Positions 6,577 through 11,551 of a DNA stretch of 11,551 nt are shown in pieces. Source of the stretch: Bacteroidia bacterium (GTDB lineage Bacteria; Bacteroidota; Bacteroidia; NS11-12g; UBA9320); NCBI GenBank assembly GCA_022425465.1, contig JAKMFK010000086.1:1-11551 (forward strand), read 5' to 3'. Made by a program: the position numbers and the translations under genes. The stretch's first letter is position 1, and each line of letters opens with the position of its first letter. The notes under the pieces were generated by a model. It made no database searches. It was given only the letters and a program-made list of their open reading frames with translations, and was not told where the DNA came from.

Positions 6577-7203
6577 GTGATTGACCGAATAAAAAAATAT
6601 TTAATTGATGGTGAAGGCGAAACCCTTGACTATAAACAAGAAATAAGCAGTGCTTCCAAAATTGCAAAAACCATGGTCAGTTTTGCAAATCACAAGGGAG
6701 GTGTCCTTTTGGTTGGAGTAAGAGATAACCGAAGTATTGCAGGTATTCGGAGTGAAGATGAAAAATACATGCTTGAATTAGCAGCTTCTTTCTATTGTAA
6801 ACCTGAAATTAATTTAGAATTAGAGGAGCATAATATTGGAGGTAAAATCATCTTGGAGTGTACTATTCCTGAGGGGGAGTTGAAACCCTATTCAGCAAAA
6901 GGCGAAGACGGTAAGTGGTGGGTCCACATACGAAATAAAGACAAGAGTCTTTTGGCTAGTAAAATTGTAGTTGACGTACTCAAAAGACAAGCAAGTAATA
7001 AAGGAACATTTATCAAATATGGTAAAAATGAAGAAGCACTCTTGAAATACTTAGAAGACAATGAGCGAATAACACTACAACAATTCCGTAAAATGGTTAA
7101 TATTAGTAAATGGAGGGCGTCTAAAATTCTAGTAAATCTAATTAGTGCAGGTGTAATTATAAACCATACTTATGAAAAACCCGAGTTTTACACCTTAGTG
7201 TAA
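6577..7203 (+). CDS. AlbA_2 (Schlafen-type) domain protein with C-terminal winged helix
   Basis: A 208-residue protein with an AlbA_2 / Schlafen-like 'putative DNA-binding' domain at about 1-125 and a winged-helix-like domain at about 150-208. Seen: the family opening GEGETLDYKQE (12-22), then KIAKTMVSFANHKGGVLLVGVRDN (28-51) and IAGI (54-57). These are the usual helix, strand and turn pattern of the fold. The C-terminal helices include an ITLQQFRKMVNISKWRASKIL segment (165-185) that looks like a helix-turn-helix, followed by a short beta wing. This points to nucleic-acid binding and possibly transcriptional control; the target is unknown. It is shorter than many AlbA_2 proteins because it lacks the long C-terminal regions, but it looks intact. 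The start is a GTG at 6577, 5 bases after the previous stop, with AAAAAGG directly before it. It probably shares a transcript with the FMN enzyme. Confidence 0.82.
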   Translation: MIDRIKKYLIDGEGETLDYKQEISSASKIAKTMVSFANHKGGVLLVGVRDNRSIAGIRSEDEKYMLELAASFYCKPEINLELEEHNIGGKIILECTIPEGELKPYSAKGEDGKWWVHIRNKDKSLLASKIVVDVLKRQASNKGTFIKYGKNEEALLKYLEDNERITLQQFRKMVNISKWRASKILVNLISAGVIINHTYEKPEFYTLV

Positions 7204-7248
7204 CAAGAGGATATAAAATATTTCTTCGGTCATTTTCGTTTAGAATAT

Positions 7249-7256
7249 TATCTTTG
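7249..7256 (+). promoter_or_regulatory. Candidate -7 promoter element TATCTTTG upstream of the first PorG-like gene
   Basis: An exact TAnnTTTG match followed by T. TTCG at 7225-7228, about 20 bases before it, is a possible -33 box (one change from TTTG). The ATG is 44 bases downstream, leaving a leader of roughly 35-40 bases, longer than for the other genes here. The stretch 7204-7300 holds nothing else that I can see. Confidence 0.5.
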
Positions 7257-7300
7257 TTGATTACAGCTGTTAACAGCTTTCATGGGTGTTTTTAAAAGTT

Positions 7301-8206
7301 ATGAAAAAAATAATCTTAAGTATTTGCTTATCAATATTGATGAGCGTTCAAAGTGCTTTGGCTCAACGTTGGTTTAAGTCAAGTTCCCTTGAATTTGGTT
7401 TGATTGGTGGATTTAGCCATTACAATGGAGATCTAGTTAAAACTTCTCTAGAACCTCGTGCAATGAAACCAAGTTTTGGGATTATTAGCCGATATTCTCC
7501 TCAACAAAGATTTGCCGTTCGATTGAGTGCACAATATGGACAAATTGAAGGAAGAGATGACTGGTATGAAGATCGAGGTAAAACAAGAAATCTTTCTTTT
7601 GAATCTGACCTATGGGACTTCACAGGTGCTTTTGAATATAATTTCAACACACTTGATAGAAATTCCAAATCAGGAGTGATTCCATATGCTTATATTGGAT
7701 TTAGTGTGTTTAAATTTAATCCTATGGCCGAATTCAATTACGATCCAAATGGGCAAATGGCTGCCTACTTAACTCCTGGAGTATATGCACAGCTTGCAGA
7801 TAGGGATGGAGAAATGGTAGAGTTGCAACCTTTAGGGACAGAAGGACAAGAAACTACAGAATTTAATGATCGAAAACGATATGCTTTAACTCAGGTTGCT
7901 ATTCCAGTTGGGGCAGGATTAAAATTCAAACTGAGTCATAATTGGATTGTAGGTGTTGATTATGGTATGCGATTTACCTTCACTGATTATATGGATGATG
8001 TGAGTGAAACGTATGTAGACCCTCAACGACTAACTGCTCAATATGGGCCTATGTCTGCCGCCATGGCTGATCGGAGTGAGGTATTACATGATGAGTTATT
8101 AAATAATCAAAGAGGTGATCCAAATAACGATGATGTTTATGGTATTTTTGGTGTGACCATCATGTACAGAATATACGGCAACAGACCATCATGCCCTACT
8201 TTTTAA
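7301..8206 (+). CDS. PorG-like (DUF6089-type) outer-membrane beta-barrel protein, copy 1
   Basis: A 301-residue exported protein that I assign to the PorG/DUF6089 group by its place before uppS-bamA and by its likeness to the next gene. PorG is an outer-membrane component of the type IX secretion system that associates with the PorK/PorN ring. Seen: a signal peptide MKKIILSICLSILMSVQSALA, with cleavage expected before Q22. Alternating amphipathic strands follow, with GGFSHYNGDL (36-45), RNLSF after a DRGKTR turn, and FTDYMDDVSETYVD. Further on are MADRSE, RGDPNNDDVYG, and a C-terminal end in CPTF, an aromatic terminus usual for barrels. The ATG at 7301 is preferred over an in-frame GTG at 7286 because the signal peptide begins there. 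It carries an insertion of about 30 residues between strands in the central region compared with copy 2. A 66-base gap with its own promoter-like box separates the two. Confidence 0.8.
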   Translation: MKKIILSICLSILMSVQSALAQRWFKSSSLEFGLIGGFSHYNGDLVKTSLEPRAMKPSFGIISRYSPQQRFAVRLSAQYGQIEGRDDWYEDRGKTRNLSFESDLWDFTGAFEYNFNTLDRNSKSGVIPYAYIGFSVFKFNPMAEFNYDPNGQMAAYLTPGVYAQLADRDGEMVELQPLGTEGQETTEFNDRKRYALTQVAIPVGAGLKFKLSHNWIVGVDYGMRFTFTDYMDDVSETYVDPQRLTAQYGPMSAAMADRSEVLHDELLNNQRGDPNNDDVYGIFGVTIMYRIYGNRPSCPTF

Positions 8207-8260
8207 GTAAATATGTAGGGAATATTTTCCATTTCTTTACAAGATAAGTAACATCCCGCT

Positions 8261-8268
8261 TACTTTTG
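8261..8268 (+). promoter_or_regulatory. Candidate -7 promoter element TACTTTTG for the second PorG-like gene and uppS-bamA
   Basis: An exact TAnnTTTG followed by C. TTTA at 8236-8239, about 21 bases upstream, is a weak -33 candidate. The box ends 4 bases before the TTG at 8273 and 13 bases before a GTG at 8282. It would drive the second PorG-like gene and the tightly spaced uppS and bamA. Confidence 0.5.
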
Positions 8269-8272
8269 CGTA

Positions 8273-9079
8273 TTGTATAAAGTGCTTAACATTAAATCTT
8301 CATTAATTACTCCTATATTATTAGGGTTAGTTGCTATGACTACATACTATTCAAACGCCCAGTCATGGGAAGTTGGAGGAGCCCTTGGAGCGTCCAATTA
8401 CCATGGAGATTTAGCTTATAACATCAGCCCTAAAGAGACTCATTTTTCAGGGGGGATTTTCTTAAATTATAATTTTAACGAATACTGGTCCTATAGGCCT
8501 ACACTTTCTTATCTGAAAATATCGGGAGCAGATAGTAATTTTAATGATCATCAATTGAGAAACCTAAGTTTTAGAAATAATATATATGAGTTTTCTAATG
8601 CATTAGAGTTTAATTTTCACCCTTTTAGCAATCGAGATATTCATACAAAAACAACGTTTTATGCGACAGCTGGAGTATCGATATTCATGCATAAACCAGA
8701 GGCATATTTAGATGGGGAATGGTATGATTTGTCTAGTTTAGCTACTGAAAATCAGGATTATAGCTTTATTCAATTTGCGATTCCACTTGGTGGCGGAATT
8801 AAATATGCCGTAACTGATAATTTAATTTTAGGATTTGAAACGGCATGGAGAAAAACATTTACGGATTATTTAGATGATGTAAGTGGAGTATATTCAGACG
8901 TTGAAAATGAGGATGGTTCGATTAATAAATTGGTAGATCGATCTTGGGAATTAACCTTAGATGGAAGACCCTTAGCTAATGCTGGAGATACACGAGGTAA
9001 TCCTAATTTGCACGATTGGTTCATTCAATCTATATTCAAAATATCTTATCGTTTCACCCCGATTAAATGCCCCTATTAA
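8273..9079 (+). CDS. PorG-like (DUF6089-type) outer-membrane beta-barrel protein, copy 2
   Basis: An exported barrel protein of about 268 residues, the closer match to canonical PorG of the type IX secretion system by gene order: in Porphyromonas and Flavobacterium porG lies directly before uppS and bamA. Seen: a hydrophobic signal segment (about 10-25) ending SNA with cleavage before Q30, then WEVGGALGASNYHGDL. RNLSFRNNIYEFSNALEFNF, FTDYLDDVSGVYSD, VDRSWE and RGNPNLHDWF follow, and the protein finishes in CPY. These blocks line up with copy 1, so the two are paralogs, though clearly diverged. The start is uncertain: there is no ATG before the signal peptide, only TTG at 8273 or GTG at 8282 (which gives MLNIKSSLI...). 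The nearby -7 box allows either. uppS starts 7 bases after its stop, so it is likely cotranscribed with uppS and bamA. Confidence 0.82.
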   Translation: MYKVLNIKSSLITPILLGLVAMTTYYSNAQSWEVGGALGASNYHGDLAYNISPKETHFSGGIFLNYNFNEYWSYRPTLSYLKISGADSNFNDHQLRNLSFRNNIYEFSNALEFNFHPFSNRDIHTKTTFYATAGVSIFMHKPEAYLDGEWYDLSSLATENQDYSFIQFAIPLGGGIKYAVTDNLILGFETAWRKTFTDYLDDVSGVYSDVENEDGSINKLVDRSWELTLDGRPLANAGDTRGNPNLHDWFIQSIFKISYRFTPIKCPY

Positions 9080-9086
9080 ATCTACG

Positions 9087-9824
9087 ATGATCAAAGATAA
9101 TATTAATCTAGAACGTTTGCCTCAGCACATTGCTATTATCATGGATGGGAATGGAAGATGGGCCAAGGAAAAGGGGAAATATCGAATTTTTGGTCATGAA
9201 AATGGAGTTAAGGCTGTTCGTGAAGTATCCGAAGGTTGTGCAGAGCTTGGAGTCAAGTTTTTAACATTGTATGCCTTTAGTACTGAAAACTGGAATAGAC
9301 CGAAAATGGAGATAAATGCATTGATGACTTTGCTCGTAAAAACCATCAAGAAAGAGACGGATACATTGATGAAAAATGACATTAAGCTCGAGGCCATTGG
9401 CGATAGAACAACTCTTCCAAAAGATTGCAGAAAAGAACTTGAGGAGGCAATTGAGATTACAAAAAATAATACGAAGATGACGCTAATTTTAGCGTTGAGT
9501 TATAGTGCAAAGTGGGATATTGTTAATGCGACAAGAGATATTGTAAAAAGAGCAATTGATGGTGAAATAGCCTTAGATGAAGTTAATGAGAATCTTATCA
9601 ATAATACCCTTACTACTCACAAATATCCTCATCCAGAATTAATGATTAGGACTAGCGGCGAACATCGGATTAGTAACTTTTTACTGTGGGAAATAGCTTA
9701 CAGTGAATTATATTTCACCAATGTATTGTGGCCAGATTATAGGAAAGAACACCTGCATGAAGCAATATTAGATTATCAAAAGAGAGAACGAAGATTTGGA
9801 AAGACAAGCGAACAATTGGTATAG
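9087..9824 (+). CDS. uppS: Isoprenyl transferase (undecaprenyl diphosphate synthase)
   Basis: A cis-prenyltransferase that extends farnesyl diphosphate with isopentenyl units to C55 undecaprenyl diphosphate, the lipid carrier for peptidoglycan and surface polysaccharides. The 245 residues match the family. Seen: HIAIIMDGNGRWAKEKG (14-30), with catalytic D20; FGHENG (35-40); LYAFSTENWNRP (61-72); and the IPP-binding end RTSGEHRISNFLLWEIAYSE (188-207). Two mild departures from the usual pattern are SYSAKWDI (138-145), where most family members have an Arg at the Lys position, and HPELMIRTSGE, with Glu where Asp is common. Neither touches D20. The ATG at 9087 is chosen because the sequence upstream to 8979 lacks homology and overlaps the barrel gene. 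It sits 7 bases after the barrel gene and 1 base before bamA. Confidence 0.95.
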   Translation: MIKDNINLERLPQHIAIIMDGNGRWAKEKGKYRIFGHENGVKAVREVSEGCAELGVKFLTLYAFSTENWNRPKMEINALMTLLVKTIKKETDTLMKNDIKLEAIGDRTTLPKDCRKELEEAIEITKNNTKMTLILALSYSAKWDIVNATRDIVKRAIDGEIALDEVNENLINNTLTTHKYPHPELMIRTSGEHRISNFLLWEIAYSELYFTNVLWPDYRKEHLHEAILDYQKRERRFGKTSEQLV

Positions 9825-9825
9825 A

Positions 9826-11551
9826 ATGAGTTTGATCAAAAATATAGGGCTTCTTCTTGTAATGATGGTTTCAGTAAATATGAATGCTCAACTAGTAGAT
9901 AGTACTCGAATTCTAGTTGATTTTGAGAAACCAGTGCAATACAAAATAGAGCAAATAACGATTAGTGGTAATACTTACACACCTGCTGGTGTCATATTGG
10001 TTACCTCTGGCTTGGAAGTGGGACATACCATAACTATTCCTGGTGATGATACCAAACAAGCGATTAGCAAATTATGGAAAAGAAAGCTATTTAGTGATAT
10101 AGAAATTGGCTTAAATAAGGTTAAAGATGGGAATATTTCTCTTCATATTTCTGTGGTTGAACGCCCTACACTTTCAAAATATTCCATCAAAGGACTCAAA
10201 AAAGCAGAAACTAATAATGTTCGAGATGAAATCTCACTGCAAACAAATCAGCTAATCACTGAAGACCTAATTAATAAAACTAAATCAGAGATTTTAGCGT
10301 ATTTCTATGAAAAAGGATTTTACGGAGTAAAAACATCCATAACCCGAACTCAAGATTCGAAAAAACCGAATTTTCAAATACTGAGAATTGAAATTGATCG
10401 AGGGAAGAAAGTTAGGATGCAAGACTTGGTTTTTGTGGGAAATGAAAATATATCAAGTAAAAAACTTCGAAAAATTATTAAACCAAAACGACGGTATAAA
10501 AAGTTCAATTTCTTTGCCACTTCAAAATTTGTTCAAGATGAATATGAAGAAACGAAACCTGGAATTATCCAAGCATATAGTGCTTTAGGTTACAGGGATG
10601 CCTATATTGTTTATGATTCTATCCAACAAATCTCAGATGATCGTGTGATTGTAAAGATTGGGATCAACGAGGGTAACAAATATTTCTTTAGAAACATTTC
10701 TTGGGTGGGTAATACTAAGTATAGAACTTCACTACTAGACACATTATTGGGAATCAAAGCAGGGGATGTATACGATCAATCCAAGTTAGAAAGCAAGCTC
10801 TTTATGAGTGAAAACGGATTCGATATATCCAGTTTGTATATGGATGATGGGTATTTATTTTTTAATGTGAATCCGGTAGAGGTTTTAGTGGAAAATGACA
10901 GCATTGATCTAGAAATGAGGGTTTATGAGGGCAAGCAAGCCACCGTAAATAGGGTCAGTGTTGTTGGAAATGATAAAACAAGTGACTTTGTGGCTTTACG
11001 TGTTATTCGAACTCGACCGGGAGATAAGTTTAGTCGATCTGATATACAACGAAGTATGCGAGAACTTGCACAGCTTGGTTTTTTTGATCCCGAAGGATTG
11101 GATGTTAATCCCATGCCTAATCCTCAAAATGGAACAGTGGATATTCAATACAAGGTAGTCGAAAAACCCAGTGATCAAATAGAAGCGTCTGGAGGTTGGG
11201 GTGGATTTGGAGGTTTTGTTGGAACATTAGGGTTAACGCTGAATAATTTTAGTTCACGAAAAGTATTTCAAAAGGGAGGTTGGGATCCCATACCGTCTGG
11301 AGATGGGCAACGATTATCATTAAGAATTCAAAGTAACGGACCTCAGTATCAAGGCTATAATTTTTCATTTAGTGAACCTTGGTTGGGAGGTAAAAAGCCC
11401 AACTCATTAAGTGTAAGCATCTTCCACAATGTGCAATCTACTTTTCAGTTCAGTAGTGATCGGCCTAAATTTAGTACCACAGGGGGAAGTATAGCCTTTG
11501 GGAAACAGTTAAAATTCCCGGATGATTATTTTTCATTTAGCACCTCGCTTA
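9826..11551 (+). CDS. bamA: Outer membrane protein assembly factor BamA (3' truncated by the window)
   Basis: BamA/Omp85 inserts beta-barrel proteins into the outer membrane. The first 575 residues are visible and the frame stays open to the last base, so the end is cut by the window. Seen: a signal peptide MSLIKNIGLLLVMMVSVNMNA with cleavage before Q22. Five POTRA domains then follow, each marked by a strand with a G-N or similar turn. They begin at about 39 (KIEQITISGNTY), 118 (KYSIKGLKKAE), 196 (VRMQDLVFVGNENISSKKL), 286 (YFFRNISWVGNTKY) and 372 (ATVNRVSVVGNDKTSD). The linker VEKPSDQIEASGGWGGFGG (about 445-463) leads into the first barrel strands (GLTLNNFSSRKVF). The start is the ATG one base after the uppS stop, implying translational coupling. 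Pairing with uppS and PorG-like barrels links it to envelope assembly. Confidence 0.95.
   Translation, partial: MSLIKNIGLLLVMMVSVNMNAQLVDSTRILVDFEKPVQYKIEQITISGNTYTPAGVILVTSGLEVGHTITIPGDDTKQAISKLWKRKLFSDIEIGLNKVKDGNISLHISVVERPTLSKYSIKGLKKAETNNVRDEISLQTNQLITEDLINKTKSEILAYFYEKGFYGVKTSITRTQDSKKPNFQILRIEIDRGKKVRMQDLVFVGNENISSKKLRKIIKPKRRYKKFNFFATSKFVQDEYEETKPGIIQAYSALGYRDAYIVYDSIQQISDDRVIVKIGINEGNKYFFRNISWVGNTKYRTSLLDTLLGIKAGDVYDQSKLESKLFMSENGFDISSLYMDDGYLFFNVNPVEVLVENDSIDLEMRVYEGKQATVNRVSVVGNDKTSDFVALRVIRTRPGDKFSRSDIQRSMRELAQLGFFDPEGLDVNPMPNPQNGTVDIQYKVVEKPSDQIEASGGWGGFGGFVGTLGLTLNNFSSRKVFQKGGWDPIPSGDGQRLSLRIQSNGPQYQGYNFSFSEPWLGGKKPNSLSVSIFHNVQSTFQFSSDRPKFSTTGGSIAFGKQLKFPDDYFSFSTSL

Noticed and set aside
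8207..8240. GGAA-TATT-TTCC hairpin after the first PorG-like gene as an intrinsic terminator
   Set aside because: The stem is only 4 base pairs and no solid U-tract follows.
8979..9086. A 36-residue N-terminal extension of UppS
   Set aside because: It overlaps the end of the PorG-like gene in another frame and does not resemble UppS; the ATG at 9087 begins the normal family N-terminus.
10388..11178. Short open frames on both strands between 10388 and 11178
   Set aside because: They are all out-of-frame readings of bamA, whose frame is continuous from 9826 to the window end with all five POTRA domains.
1..11551. A novel defence, mobile or biosynthetic system
   Set aside because: I see no transposase, integrase, nuclease, toxin-antitoxin pair, direct-repeat array or NRPS/RiPP signals. 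Apart from the single AlbA_2 protein and the unknown acidic protein, the genes are ordinary chromosomal ones.

Overview
This AT-rich window looks like the chromosome of a member of the Bacteroidota. The evidence is the gene set (a PorG-like barrel protein, then uppS, then bamA; WbqC and GtrA family proteins) and the promoter-like TAnnTTTG or TAnnTTCG boxes a few bases upstream of many start codons, with almost no Shine-Dalgarno sequences. The style suits Flavobacteriia-like marine lineages, but I cannot place it more finely. The coding density is very high, with no gene-free stretch above about 125 bases. I see no mobile element, CRISPR array, tRNA or rRNA, and most of the window is housekeeping.

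Left part (1-3172): the 3' end of accA (fatty acid synthesis) meets a minus-strand folK-wbqC pair tail to tail. A short membrane-anchored acidic protein of unknown function is divergent from folK with only 17 bases between the start codons. It converges on a minus-strand ldcA-like carboxypeptidase-gtrA pair, which links to peptidoglycan recycling and lipid-linked sugar transport.

Middle part (3173-7203): a short/branched-chain-type acyl-CoA dehydrogenase converges on a DAO-family FAD oxidoreductase. That gene is divergent from an FMN-dependent NMO/FabK-type enzyme, which is followed after 5 bases by a small AlbA_2/winged-helix protein. The divergent FAD-oxidase/NMO intergenic region carries a perfect 8-base inverted repeat. 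Each arm reads as a -7 promoter box lying exactly 4 bases upstream of its start codon, so both messages may be nearly leaderless.

Right part (7204-11551): an outer-membrane biogenesis block. Two tandem, divergent PorG-like (DUF6089-type) barrel proteins precede uppS and bamA. The second PorG-like gene, uppS and bamA are spaced by 7 and 1 bases and look like one operon. bamA runs off the window after its five POTRA domains and the first part of the barrel. PorG is a type IX secretion (T9SS) outer-membrane component in Porphyromonas and Flavobacterium, so the duplicate is the most biologically interesting item. I found no convincing novel multi-gene system. The best leads are the paired PorG-like genes, the mirrored promoter/operator repeat, and the unknown acidic membrane protein with a conserved-looking C-terminal tail.
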